Of a DNA stretch of 37,708 nucleotides, positions 14,158 through 21,870 are shown in pieces. Position 1 is the first letter of the stretch. Every line of letters begins with the position of its first letter. A model generated the notes under the pieces. The model did no database searches. It saw only the letters and a list, made by a program, of their open reading frames with translations, and was not told where the DNA came from. Made by a program: the position numbers and the translations under genes. The stretch is taken from IMG/VR virus record IMGVR_UViG_3300009149_000116, positions 1 through 37,708 of that record. The stretch is one strand, 5' to 3'. This DNA comes from a virus.

Positions 14158-14979
14158 ATGCCTAACCCAAATAGAGGTTCGGGAGTACGTGCTAGTATAC
14201 TTAGAGACAGTATACCTGAATCTGTTAAATCTAAAGCAGCACCAAAGAAAAAGACTAAGCGTTATATATCCAAAGATGGTTTTGAAACTGTTAGACTTGT
14301 ACGTGGATTTTCTATGATACGACCACTGTGGTCTGTGATACAGGAAGTTAGTGATAGGTCTAAAAAAGAATGTTTTATATGTGGTGGTTATGCTCGTTGG
14401 TGTGCGTCACCTAAGTATAATCCAGCAATACCAAAGGATTTAGATATATATTGTGAAGATACTAAGACGTTTGATATATTAGTATCTGAGTTATATGGAT
14501 TAGGACTAAGAGTAGAGCATGATGGTGATATGGCTCTTACGTTTGCACATCCTACTAAGGGTGAGTTCCATACTATACCCCCCATACAGGTTATTAAACC
14601 TATGAAGAAGGGAGCAGTAGTAACTGATGGTGGTGTAATAAACGTATTATCTAACTTTGATTTTACTATTGTACGTGCGGCAATCTCAACACCTACACAG
14701 GTATTAGTAGATGCTGATTTTCTACATGATGAAGTAAGTAATGTGTTACGTCTAAAGAATATACATTGTCCAGTTAGTTCTTTATTGCGATGTATAAAGT
14801 ATACTAATAAAGGCTATTGGTTATCTCCTGTAGAATCCTTAAAGTTATTTGAGGATTGGATGAATAGGCCACAATCATATCGTGATAAGATAACAGGACT
14901 CGTTACGAAGTTAACAGCAGACGGTGAGTTATCTAAAAAAGAAATAGAAGAGCTTGAAGCTTTGATGCGTATTGACTAG
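14158..14979 (+). CDS. Nucleotidyltransferase of the polymerase beta superfamily
   Basis: 273 residues with AGGAG upstream. The core carries GG at 76-77 in CFICGGYARW, then DLD at 94-96 as the metal-binding acidic pair, and a third acidic residue at about 168 (NFDFTIVRAA). This is the order found in poly(A) polymerase/CCA-adding type nucleotidyltransferases. The basic N-terminal 35 residues may bind nucleic acid. Likely adds nucleotides to an RNA, protein or small molecule; the substrate is not readable from sequence. Confidence 0.75.
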   Translation: MPNPNRGSGVRASILRDSIPESVKSKAAPKKKTKRYISKDGFETVRLVRGFSMIRPLWSVIQEVSDRSKKECFICGGYARWCASPKYNPAIPKDLDIYCEDTKTFDILVSELYGLGLRVEHDGDMALTFAHPTKGEFHTIPPIQVIKPMKKGAVVTDGGVINVLSNFDFTIVRAAISTPTQVLVDADFLHDEVSNVLRLKNIHCPVSSLLRCIKYTNKGYWLSPVESLKLFEDWMNRPQSYRDKITGLVTKLTADGELSKKEIEELEALMRID

Positions 14980-14988
14980 GAGATACTA

Positions 14989-15888
14989 ATGCTCTACACA
15001 AACGAACGTAAATTATGTAAGCTACAAGATCGTTTGCCCACTGTTATATCTGATATAGGTAAACCAGATATGAGTATCCCAACAGGTATAGCTTCATTAG
15101 ATGATAAGATGAATGGGTTATATCCCAGTGATTTAATTGTTATTGGTGGTCGTCCGTCGATGGGTAAATCTTCTTTGTTAACTGACATAGCATTATACAT
15201 CAGTCGTAACAGACACGTGCTTATATTTAGTTTAGAAATGACTGCGTATAATTTAACACAACGTATGCTATGCAACTTAGCTGGCGTTAGTTTATTTAAG
15301 TTACGTAAGAATACTCTAACTGAACGTGAACTATGTGATATTAATAATACGTCCAAAGTATTATACAAGCCTGATAACTATAATATATCTATTGATGAGA
15401 CAACAAGGATAACACCGGATGATATGGAAGAAACTATAAGTATGCTTAATGACTCTGGTGATAAAGTTGATTGTGTACTTATTGATTACATACAGTTGAT
15501 GGGCCTACGTAGTTCATGTGAGAATAGAAACCAAGAGCTATCAGTTATATCAAGACAGCTTAAAGCAATAGCTAATAAGTTTGGTATACCTGTTGTAGTT
15601 CTATCTCAGTTAAATAGAAGTGTAGAGTATAGAGAAAACAGACGACCACTAATGAGTGACTTACGTGACTGTGGTTCTATTGAACAAGATGCAGATGTAG
15701 TTTTATTATTGTATCGAGAAGGGTATTATACTAGAGTTAATAACCCAGACGCTATTGATAACGGGACAGCAGAAATGATATTAACTAAGGTAAGAAATGG
15801 TGCTACTGGGATAGCTGTAGCTACATGGGATGCAGAAGGGATGAGTTTTAATCCGAGACTCAGATTAAATATGGAGGATAACTTTTGA
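14989..15888 (+). CDS. dnaB: Replicative DNA helicase, DnaB type
   Basis: 299 residues comprising the RecA-like motor only; the usual N-terminal collar domain of DnaB is absent. Walker A GRPSMGKS at 54-61, Walker B CVLIDYIQL at 162-170, a sensor Gln in VVLSQLNR at 203-210, and the arginine-finger segment around DLRDCGSIEQDAD. It would unwind the fork as a hexamer. AGGAG precedes the ATG. Primase is encoded separately at 17132, so the two activities, fused in T7 gp4, are split here. Confidence 0.92.
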   Translation: MLYTNERKLCKLQDRLPTVISDIGKPDMSIPTGIASLDDKMNGLYPSDLIVIGGRPSMGKSSLLTDIALYISRNRHVLIFSLEMTAYNLTQRMLCNLAGVSLFKLRKNTLTERELCDINNTSKVLYKPDNYNISIDETTRITPDDMEETISMLNDSGDKVDCVLIDYIQLMGLRSSCENRNQELSVISRQLKAIANKFGIPVVVLSQLNRSVEYRENRRPLMSDLRDCGSIEQDADVVLLLYREGYYTRVNNPDAIDNGTAEMILTKVRNGATGIAVATWDAEGMSFNPRLRLNMEDNF

Positions 15889-16376
15889 AAAGATATAAAG
15901 ATTATAATTATTTTATTACTAAGAGCGGGTTAGTATGGTCAGGATTTACTAATAAATGGCTGAGTCCTTTTTCTAATAGAGATGGTTACGCAGAGATATC
16001 TTTAAGCAAAGAAGGTAAACAACAAACTCGTTTAGTACACAGATTAGTTTTAGAGGCGTTTGTTGGGCCATGTCCAAATGGTAAAGTGTGTAGGCATTTA
16101 GATGGTAATCCTGCAAATAATAATTTGAGTAATATATGTTGGGATACCCAAAGTAATAACTTAAAAGATAAAGCTAAACATAATACTGTGCCTTGGGGCG
16201 AGACTTCCCCCAATCATAGGTTAGAGAAAGAAGAAGTCCAAGCTATTAGATATTTGTATTTGAAGTGTGGTTTAACCCAAAAAGATATAGCTGATAGATA
16301 CGATATTACACAATCGCACGTATCACGATTAGTAAATAAAAACTGTTGGTCACGACTAAGTTTAGGAGAATTTTAA
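15885..16376 (+). CDS. HNH homing endonuclease (NUMOD4/HNH type)
   Basis: 163 residues starting at TTG overlapping the helicase stop, with GGAGG eight bases upstream. The N-terminal part follows the NUMOD4 pattern (GLVWS then W.SPFSNRDGY). The middle matches the HNH_3 motif (RLVLEAFVGP, CRHLDGNPANNNLSNICW, where N-x3-N-L-x2-I-x-W is typical). The C-terminal part has a helix-turn-helix (LTQKDIADRYDITQSHVSRL). Phage homing endonucleases of this build insert beside replication genes, as here. Probably free-standing and active. Confidence 0.88.
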   Translation: MKRYKDYNYFITKSGLVWSGFTNKWLSPFSNRDGYAEISLSKEGKQQTRLVHRLVLEAFVGPCPNGKVCRHLDGNPANNNLSNICWDTQSNNLKDKAKHNTVPWGETSPNHRLEKEEVQAIRYLYLKCGLTQKDIADRYDITQSHVSRLVNKNCWSRLSLGEF

Positions 16377-16377
16377 T

Positions 16378-16776
16378 ATGAAGTTTGAATCTAAATTTAA
16401 TATTGGTGACAGGGTATTCAATATTGTTAATTATCCTGAAGTTACTTATCTTGATTGTCCAACGTGTGAAGGTAGAAAAGCAATAACTGTTGGAAACGAA
16501 ACATTTACTTGCCCAAAGTGTCATGGACGGGGCGGTTTTAGTAAGAGAGGTGAAAATAAATGGATTGTAAAAGACGGGTCATTAGCTATTGGACAGATAC
16601 GTATAGTACATGGGCCTAAACCAGAAGAAAGTTATATGTGTCTTGAAACAGGTGTTGGTTCTGGTAACGTGTATTATGCTAAAGATTTATTTACATCACG
16701 ACAAGAAGCTGTAGATGAGTGTTGGGAGCGTAATGCTGCTGTGGTTGTACCAGATAGCCCACTAAAGGAATCTTAA
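16378..16776 (+). CDS. Small DnaJ-like zinc-finger protein
   Basis: 132 residues. CPTCEGRK and, further on, CPKCHGRGG reproduce the CxxCxGxG repeat of the DnaJ cysteine-rich domain, with only one pair instead of two. The J domain and the rest of DnaJ are absent. The other half is a mixed alpha/beta region ending in acidic helices. Coupled tightly to the homing endonuclease. Function unknown. Confidence 0.65.
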   Translation: MKFESKFNIGDRVFNIVNYPEVTYLDCPTCEGRKAITVGNETFTCPKCHGRGGFSKRGENKWIVKDGSLAIGQIRIVHGPKPEESYMCLETGVGSGNVYYAKDLFTSRQEAVDECWERNAAVVVPDSPLKES

Positions 16777-16779
16777 TCT

Positions 16780-17130
16780 ATGAGTAAGAGCGATACCAAA
16801 ATATTTTCAGAAGCAACACAGAAACTATATGATGCTATCATGGAGATTAAATATGGACGACCTTTCCACAGCTTCAATTTTATTATGTTGCATAATATAT
16901 ATATGTTGGGTAGTGTATTGTACTATCACTTAGATGAAAGTATATTATCTGATACAGACTTTGATAAATTATGTAAGTACCTACTAGCTAATTTTGATGA
17001 GGCTAAAAAAGTTATACGACATGCAGATGAAACCTTTATTAAAGCTAACTTAGAGGCTGGTACTGGATATAGTATTAAGTTTAGTGCGATATGGTGGAAC
17101 ATAGCACAGCATTATCAGAGGATAAAGTAA
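16780..17130 (+). CDS. Helical protein of unknown function
   Basis: 116 residues, mostly helical, with AAAGGA about 11 bases upstream of the ATG. No cysteine motif or signal sequence. Sits between the DnaJ-like gene and the primase. No family recognised. Confidence 0.6.
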   Translation: MSKSDTKIFSEATQKLYDAIMEIKYGRPFHSFNFIMLHNIYMLGSVLYYHLDESILSDTDFDKLCKYLLANFDEAKKVIRHADETFIKANLEAGTGYSIKFSAIWWNIAQHYQRIK

Positions 17131-17131
17131 T

Positions 17132-17962
17132 ATGAAACTACAGGATTTTAATATTGTTGATGAGTGTAATCATTATTACACAGCATTTTGTCCAATACAT
17201 AATGATGTTAATACTCCTAACGTTACTATTACTAGGATTGGTAAGTATATAGGTCACTGGAAATGTTGGGCTTGTGGTGAAGAGGGCGTAGTTAGTGATA
17301 TGGTATTACAAGGTATCAACAAAACTATCATACATAAACCTAAACAGAGAGTTGGTATAAATTGGAAATCTCTGAATAGGTATTATATAAATAAAGGTAA
17401 GCTAAATAGCAGTAAGTTATTAGAGTTGGCAGATAGTTTAGACCTACCTTTGTGGACGCTTGTTCAGCTTGGTTTAGGTTATGATGGTAAAGCTTATACT
17501 TTTCCTGTACATAATGAGGATGGGGAGATTATTGGTATCGCCCTAAGATTTCCTGATGGTAGTAAGCGAATGGTTAGAGGTAGTGAAGTAGGTATATACT
17601 TAGGTAGCAATGTGTTAGATGTATCATGGGCTAGAATTAGGAATAGGTTAGTAATATGTGAAGGGGCTACTGACTTAGCTACTATGCTGCGTATATATTC
17701 AACTGCTATAGGAATGTTTAATAATGAAACTCCAATAGAGATAGTATATAATTATATATTAAAACATAAACCAGCCGAAACTATTATATTTCCAGACGGG
17801 GATACGCCGGGTGTAAACGGTGCTAATAAACTAGCACGTAGAATAATGGATATCACTCATGTAAAAGTTTTCCCTATGCTTGCTGGATATGATGTAAGGA
17901 AGTACTTTGCTGAGAAAGATAGAGAAGCAGTCTCATATATTTTAGAGTGTATACATGCCTAA
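17132..17962 (+). CDS. DNA primase with CHC2-type zinc and TOPRIM domains
   Basis: 276 residues. The N-terminal zinc site has C20-x2-H23 and C45-x2-C48 in the CHC2 pattern. The TOPRIM domain has E177 in VICEGATD and D222-G-D224 in FPDGDTPG, which hold the catalytic Mg2+. Size is like the primase half of T7 gp4 and lacks a helicase domain. It would synthesise RNA primers for lagging-strand synthesis with the nearby DnaB-type helicase. The last bases overlap the next gene. Confidence 0.88.
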   Translation: MKLQDFNIVDECNHYYTAFCPIHNDVNTPNVTITRIGKYIGHWKCWACGEEGVVSDMVLQGINKTIIHKPKQRVGINWKSLNRYYINKGKLNSSKLLELADSLDLPLWTLVQLGLGYDGKAYTFPVHNEDGEIIGIALRFPDGSKRMVRGSEVGIYLGSNVLDVSWARIRNRLVICEGATDLATMLRIYSTAIGMFNNETPIEIVYNYILKHKPAETIIFPDGDTPGVNGANKLARRIMDITHVKVFPMLAGYDVRKYFAEKDREAVSYILECIHA

Positions 17963-18296
17963 GAAAAAACAATCAGCAGAAGAATTAAAACGTAAGAAAC
18001 GTGTTAGACACTACCGAAATGCTTATGGCATATCTATAGAAACCTATAATAAATTATTAAAGTCACAGAAGTATAGGTGTGCTATATGTAACAAACCTAA
18101 TCTACCCACTGACCAGCACTTTGATATTGATCACAACCATAAAACAGGTCATGTTAGAGGGCTGCTATGTGGTTATTGTAACCGTAGTATTTTACGCTTT
18201 TTCCGTGACAATAAAGTTATTGCTGAGGGATTGGTTAAGTATTTATCAAGAGCATTAAAGGAAGATAAGTTGTGGAAAAAGAACGTGCGTTGGTGA
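17955..18296 (+). CDS. Endonuclease VII-like / HNH protein
   Basis: 113 residues, overlapping the primase stop. The pattern YGISIETYNKLLKSQKYRC, then CAIC, FDIDHNHKTGHVRGLLC and GYCNRSI is that of the phage recombination endonuclease VII family: two zinc CxxC pairs around a DxDHxH metal site. This family resolves branched DNA before packaging, but the same fold also occurs in free-standing mobile endonucleases. Basic N terminus. Good domain match; the role (resolvase or mobile element) is open. Confidence 0.82.
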   Translation: MPKKKQSAEELKRKKRVRHYRNAYGISIETYNKLLKSQKYRCAICNKPNLPTDQHFDIDHNHKTGHVRGLLCGYCNRSILRFFRDNKVIAEGLVKYLSRALKEDKLWKKNVRW

Positions 18297-18333
18297 CGTA
18301 GTGTTTTGTTGGGTATAACAACATTCTCTCGGA

Positions 18334-18363
18334 GTGGCGTTGGTGCAATAGCACTACTTACCA
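18334..18363 (+). other. Inverted repeat in gene gap
   Basis: In the 107-base gap before the next gene, GTTGGT pairs with ACCAAC around GCAATAGCACTACTT, and the alternative GTGC-AATA-GCAC can form within. There is no T run, so it is not a classical terminator; it could be an mRNA stability hairpin. Confidence 0.35.
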
Positions 18364-18403
18364 ACATAATATTAATTATATTATTATTTAGAAAGGTTAA
18401 AGC

Positions 18404-19039
18404 ATGAAAACAATAACAATCATATTTAGTATTATATTAATGACAGCAGGATTAGGTTGTGTAGCACTATCAAGTTATGTTACACCAGCAGATGTAGACA
18501 ACAAGGCTGTGCAGTATGTAGTTGATGCTGGTATAGCTGAACTAAATGATTATAAAGCTTGGTATCCTAACTTAGCTTTAGCTGAACGATTAGTAGACAA
18601 CCTTGATTCTGCTAACTTATTAAATCAGCAAGTGTTACAACAGGAAATGGATAAAGATAATACAGTGTATAGTATATTTAGAGGTACTGCTGTTAGTAAT
18701 CGTACTAAAGGTAGAGAACGGGAAGAAGCTTTATTCAGTGAGACAGGTATACTTCCCCTTGGTCTATCTATGTTAGGTGCTGGTGGATTTGCTGGACTAC
18801 TAGGCCTTATGCGTAAGAGACCACAGGACTGGACGCTAGAGGAAGTTGACAGTGCTATGGTAGAAGTTAAAGGAGAAGTAACTGAAAAAGATAGACAGCT
18901 AATGCAACTAGTTAAAGGTATACAGAACTTCCTTGATACTACTGATAATCCTGACGCACTTAAAGTAGAGTTAGATAAGACACAGGACGCTAACACTAGA
19001 GTAGCTGTTAGTGTAATTAAAACATCTAATAATGTATAG
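18404..19039 (+). CDS. Predicted membrane protein of unknown function
   Basis: 211 residues with AAAGG upstream. The N-terminal hydrophobic stretch (about residues 4-24) contains AGLGC, which resembles but does not satisfy a lipobox. A second hydrophobic segment is at 115-136 (ILPLGLSMLGAGGFAGLLGL), followed by a charged RKR end. The C-terminal third is an acidic helical, probably cytoplasmic tail. Two membrane segments with a soluble loop could indicate an inner-membrane anchor. A lysis role is not supported by the position. Confidence 0.6.
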   Translation: MKTITIIFSIILMTAGLGCVALSSYVTPADVDNKAVQYVVDAGIAELNDYKAWYPNLALAERLVDNLDSANLLNQQVLQQEMDKDNTVYSIFRGTAVSNRTKGREREEALFSETGILPLGLSMLGAGGFAGLLGLMRKRPQDWTLEEVDSAMVEVKGEVTEKDRQLMQLVKGIQNFLDTTDNPDALKVELDKTQDANTRVAVSVIKTSNNV

Positions 19040-19047
19040 GAGAGTAG

Positions 19048-19224
19048 ATGTATATTAAAATAGTACAATTAAAAAATGGTAGGTGGGTATGGTATATTAA
19101 GTCTGCTAACGGAGCTACCGTAGCCAGACCACCTAATACATATGCTCGTAAGTGGACAGCCAACAGAGCTATAAGAAACCTATTACATGAGTTTGGTTAT
19201 TGTTTAGGAGATAAACATGGGTAA
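19048..19224 (+). CDS. Small DUF1508-like protein
   Basis: 58 residues, ATG at 19048 with AGGAGAG upstream, overlapping the next start. The sequence KIVQLKNGRWVWYIKSANGA with a following T-Y-A-R-K resembles the short YegP/DUF1508 repeat (strand, GxWxW, NGxxIA, sK). One repeat only. Function of the family is unclear; match from memory. Confidence 0.5.
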   Translation: MYIKIVQLKNGRWVWYIKSANGATVARPPNTYARKWTANRAIRNLLHEFGYCLGDKHG

Positions 19225-19666
19225 AGGTGCAAGGTATCGTCCTGTTAATCAAGATAGGTACGGTAAAAACTATGATACTATTTTTAATAGGAGAGATAGG
19301 TTAGAACGTATGCCAGAACCAAAAGTTACAGTTAATGTTGACTATCCTAGTTTTGTGGATTGTCTTCGTAATGCGATTACTGAGATAACTCCCGAACAAT
19401 TCCATTTACTACATGCTGCTGTTGGTTTATCAGGTGAGTCAGGTGAGTTGCTTGATATAGTAAAGAAGCATGTATTCCAGACACATAGCTTAGATAAAGA
19501 AGAAGTAAAGAAAGAGTTAGGTGATATATTATTCTACCTTCAATTTATGTGTAATGTTTTAGGAACAACTATTGAAGAGGTTAAGCAAGGTAATATTATT
19601 AAACTAACTAAACGTTATCCTAACCAGAAGTTTGACCCCGAACGAAGTAAGAATAGAGAGGAATAA
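19217..19666 (+). CDS. mazG: MazG-family nucleotide pyrophosphohydrolase
   Basis: 149 residues. The signature E74-x2-E77 (GLSGESGELLDIVKK) with E100-x2-D103 (KKELGDILFYLQ) is the metal-binding pattern of the all-alpha NTP pyrophosphatase superfamily. The basic N-terminal 40 residues are an extension. MazG enzymes hydrolyse (d)NTPs to (d)NMPs and pyrophosphate; in phages they may modify nucleotide pools or alarmone levels. It is followed by further nucleotide-metabolism-like genes. Confidence 0.85.
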   Translation: MGKGARYRPVNQDRYGKNYDTIFNRRDRLERMPEPKVTVNVDYPSFVDCLRNAITEITPEQFHLLHAAVGLSGESGELLDIVKKHVFQTHSLDKEEVKKELGDILFYLQFMCNVLGTTIEEVKQGNIIKLTKRYPNQKFDPERSKNREE

Positions 19667-19668
19667 AA

Positions 19669-19941
19669 ATGCCGTATACTAAACCAGAAAGTAGGACAGA
19701 AATTAAAACGTTAGCAGAACAGATGATTAAATATATTAACGCATCCGGAGATTTAACTTATGCTATATCATTGTTGATGCATCTTGAGACTTTGAAAGCT
19801 AAACAATCGTATACAAACATGAGCCGCATACGTGCCACTGCACAAGATTCTGCTGATGAATACTATCGAGCAGTTATGGCCCCATATGAGGACGAAAAGC
19901 GTGCAGAGAATGGCCCAGTTAGCGTGTTAGATAGGGAGTAG
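19669..19941 (+). CDS. Small DUF6899-like protein
   Basis: 90 residues, two bases after the mazG-like stop. Begins MPYTKPESRTEIKTLAEQ and ends MAPYEDEKRAENG, which recalls the short phage family (MPYI.....l, LtYAI, sY..i....., YRRvv.PYEDkKi.eNGDv) typically found beside nucleotide enzymes. Helical. Unknown function; resemblance from memory. Confidence 0.55.
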   Translation: MPYTKPESRTEIKTLAEQMIKYINASGDLTYAISLLMHLETLKAKQSYTNMSRIRATAQDSADEYYRAVMAPYEDEKRAENGPVSVLDRE

Positions 19942-19945
19942 TATT

Positions 19946-20035
19946 ATGAATGTTAAAGATGGTAATCCAAAAGATATGCTGGGTTCAGCTAAAGCATATA
20001 CCCATCTTATTCCTACTGCTCCATTATATAAGTAG
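19946..20035 (+). CDS. dATP/dGTP diphosphohydrolase-like N-terminal fragment
   Basis: 29 codons, ATG at 19946 with GGGAG upstream, ending TAG at 20033. The sequence (MNVKDGNPKDMLGSAKAYTH) is the conserved opening (NPKD..GS.K) of a phage family annotated as dATP/dGTP diphosphohydrolase, N-terminal. In intact members this runs straight into the segment starting GLAMFEGARKYG, which here is in another frame from about 20032. A single -1 shift after the lysine codon would join them (PLYK-VGLAM). The stop TAG overlaps AGGA, which serves as ribosome-binding site for the next ORF. Confidence 0.6.
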   Translation: MNVKDGNPKDMLGSAKAYTHLIPTAPLYK

Positions 20036-20043
20036 GACTAGCT

Positions 20044-20385
20044 ATGTTTGAAGGTGCAAGAAAGTATGGGGCACACAACTACCGAGCTATCGGTACTCGT
20101 GCTACTGTATACTATAATGCAGCTAGACGACACATGGATGCATGGTTAGAAGGTGAGGATATAGACCCCGATAGTGGTATTCATCATCTGATGAAAGCGG
20201 TAGCATGTTTTATGGTGCTTAGAGATTCAATGATTATGGGTAACTTCGAAGATGATCGACCGCTACGTTATGCTGATGGGTTCTCTATTGAGAAGTTTAA
20301 TAAATTAACTGAGGATATAATAAATAAGTATCCTGAATGTGTTGAACCGTTTACTGAAGTTAATTCAAAAAAGGAGCAAAGTTGA
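20044..20385 (+). CDS. dATP/dGTP diphosphohydrolase-like main part (frame-split)
   Basis: 113 residues from the ATG at 20044 with TAGGA six bases upstream. The family pattern is clear: FEGARKYGAHNYR, ARRHMDAWLEGEDIDPDSG, IHHLMKAVACFMVLRD, and then EDDRPL. This is the MazG-like all-alpha fold (His/Glu/Asp metal ligands) thought to hydrolyse deoxynucleoside triphosphates. The N-terminal 29 residues lie in another frame. The upstream frame contains VGLA before the ATG, showing that this ORF is the continuation of the fragment. Whether two separate chains are functional is open. Confidence 0.75.
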   Translation: MFEGARKYGAHNYRAIGTRATVYYNAARRHMDAWLEGEDIDPDSGIHHLMKAVACFMVLRDSMIMGNFEDDRPLRYADGFSIEKFNKLTEDIINKYPECVEPFTEVNSKKEQS

Positions 20386-20777
20386 AAGATAACATACCAT
20401 CATGGGAATATGTTGCAGGTTTTTATGATGGGGAAGGTTGTTTTAGAGTTTATCCATATAAGAATACAAATTCTAATGGACATATATATACAGGAGAACG
20501 TCCGTTTGTTGTTGTATCACAGGTTAAAGATAACAATAAAGTTTTACATCTTATTTCCAATAAATTTAAGGACTATGATATAAAACATTCTTTTTACGAA
20601 GATAAGTATAAAGAGTATAAACATATTGGGCGACCTATGTCAGTTATTCAAATAACGGATAGACGAAGCTGCAAAGTTTTTATAGAGTATGTTCTTCCTT
20701 TTCTTATAATAAAAAAAGAGGAAGCTAAAATAGTTTTAACTTTTTGTAGGAGAAAATTAAAATCAAAGCGTACATGA
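20382..20777 (+). CDS. LAGLIDADG homing endonuclease, single motif
   Basis: 131 residues, TTG start overlapping the preceding TGA, with AAAAAAGGAG upstream. The motif WEYVAGFYDGEGCF (about residues 8-21) is the LAGLIDADG helix with its catalytic acidic residue; the downstream pattern of strands and a basic C terminus fits a single-motif homodimeric enzyme. It lies between two nucleotide-metabolism genes and ends over the start of the next one (ATGA). LAGLIDADG endonucleases are much rarer in phages than HNH or GIY-YIG types. Confidence 0.85.
   Translation: MKDNIPSWEYVAGFYDGEGCFRVYPYKNTNSNGHIYTGERPFVVVSQVKDNNKVLHLISNKFKDYDIKHSFYEDKYKEYKHIGRPMSVIQITDRRSCKVFIEYVLPFLIIKKEEAKIVLTFCRRKLKSKRT
20747..20752 (+). 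promoter_or_regulatory. Ribosome-binding site suggesting an AUC start
   Basis: TAGGAG at 20747-20752 lies nine bases before an in-frame ATC at 20762 but 21 bases before the first ATG (20774). Starting at ATC would give MKAYMSHSIRG, matching the start of the deoxyribosyltransferase-like family. A coupled restart at ATG (overlapping TGA) is the alternative. Confidence 0.4.
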
Positions 20778-21175
20778 GCCATTCTATACGTGGTCGAGCC
20801 GGTAATGCTGCGACAGGTGAGGACATGCTAGCTAATAATAAGAAAGCTATTGAAGTTGGTGTTGAGCTACGTAGATTATGTCCCGGACTAAGGTTATATA
20901 TTCCTGCCGAAATGGATTTCTTTTTACAAGACAAAGGTATTGAACCTATTGAGATAGGAGAAAAAGTTATCCTTGCTCTGGACTGTAAGATTCTAGAACA
21001 GTGTGATACACTATTAGTATACACAGGCCCAGATGATTATGTAAGTGGTGGTATGCAAATAGAAATTAATCATGCACCAGTAGATTGTATGCAGATTTTC
21101 TATTTTGATGAAGTAACACATGGAGTTGTGAAGATTATAAATTCTTTAATTAAAGGTAATGATAAGGAGAACTAA
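20774..21175 (+). CDS. Nucleoside 2-deoxyribosyltransferase-like protein
   Basis: 133 residues from the ATG overlapping the LAGLIDADG stop. SHSIRGRAG at the N terminus, an acidic central segment with PAEMDFF, DCKILEQCDTLLVYTG and SGGMQIEINHA match the DUF4406/deoxyribosyltransferase-like fold, where a Glu in the SGGMQIE segment is nucleophile-like. The first strand normally begins a few residues earlier (KAYMSHS is encoded in frame upstream), so the true start may be ATC at 20762. Predicted to act on nucleosides or nucleotides, in keeping with the mazG-type neighbours. Confidence 0.7.
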   Translation: MSHSIRGRAGNAATGEDMLANNKKAIEVGVELRRLCPGLRLYIPAEMDFFLQDKGIEPIEIGEKVILALDCKILEQCDTLLVYTGPDDYVSGGMQIEINHAPVDCMQIFYFDEVTHGVVKIINSLIKGNDKEN

Positions 21176-21870
21176 TGAGTAACATTTTAGTACCAGGTGA
21201 TCTTCATTGTCCTTGGCAGCGTGCTGGTTATTTACAATTTCTAATAGATTTATACTATCAATGGAATTGTGATGAGGTTATATTTATTGGAGACGTAGTA
21301 GATATGCACGCGGTATCCTTCTTTAATACAGACCCCGGTTGCCCCAGCGGTTTAGAAGAATACATTAGAACCAAGGAAGCAGTAGCTAAGTTTTATAAAG
21401 CGTTTCCTAAAGCAACAGTTGTATTAGGTAATCATGATAAACGTGTAGTTAGAAAAGCCAGAAGTGCTGATATACATGAAGTCTTTATTAAGTCCTATGC
21501 TGATATTTGGGAAACGCCGGGATGGGATTGGGTTGAAGATTGTATACGTGATGATATTTATTTTTATCACGGAGACGGGCAGGGTGGAGAATATCCTGCT
21601 GCTAATGCCGTAAGAAAAATGTTGATGTCAGTTGTAATGGGACATAATCACACTGCATCAGGTATAAAATATTATAGCAACCCTACGCAAAGGTTCTTTG
21701 CACTTGATACAGGAGCAGGTTGTGATGATAGGGCATTAGCGTTTGCTTACGCTGGTAATAATAAACGTAAGAGTGTATTGAGTGCTGCTGTTATTATTGA
21801 CGGTACGCCTTATCTTGAACCTATGTTGTGTGGTAAGGGAGAACCATATTGGGATGGTAATTTCAAATAA
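21175..21870 (+). CDS. Metallophosphoesterase, second copy
   Basis: 231 residues, ATG overlapping the previous stop. Motifs in order: GDLH at 8-11, GDVVD at 39-43, GNHD at 85-88, YHGD at 131-134 and GHNH at 156-159, the complete set of metal ligands of the calcineurin-like fold. Longer and distinct from the 12840 enzyme. Directly upstream of the DNA polymerase, with which it is coupled; processing of DNA ends or nucleotides is plausible. Substrate unknown. Confidence 0.87.
   Translation: MSNILVPGDLHCPWQRAGYLQFLIDLYYQWNCDEVIFIGDVVDMHAVSFFNTDPGCPSGLEEYIRTKEAVAKFYKAFPKATVVLGNHDKRVVRKARSADIHEVFIKSYADIWETPGWDWVEDCIRDDIYFYHGDGQGGEYPAANAVRKMLMSVVMGHNHTASGIKYYSNPTQRFFALDTGAGCDDRALAFAYAGNNKRKSVLSAAVIIDGTPYLEPMLCGKGEPYWDGNFK

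Noticed and set aside
18297-18403. tRNA or small RNA gene in the gap
   Set aside because: Only a short inverted repeat is seen; no cloverleaf or TTCGA-type T loop. No tRNA signature was found elsewhere in the window either.
19217-20385. 2-aminoadenine (Z-genome) pathway
   Set aside because: MazG and a diphosphohydrolase-like gene are present, but no PurZ-like synthetase or DatZ is visible, so this pathway is not supported in the window.
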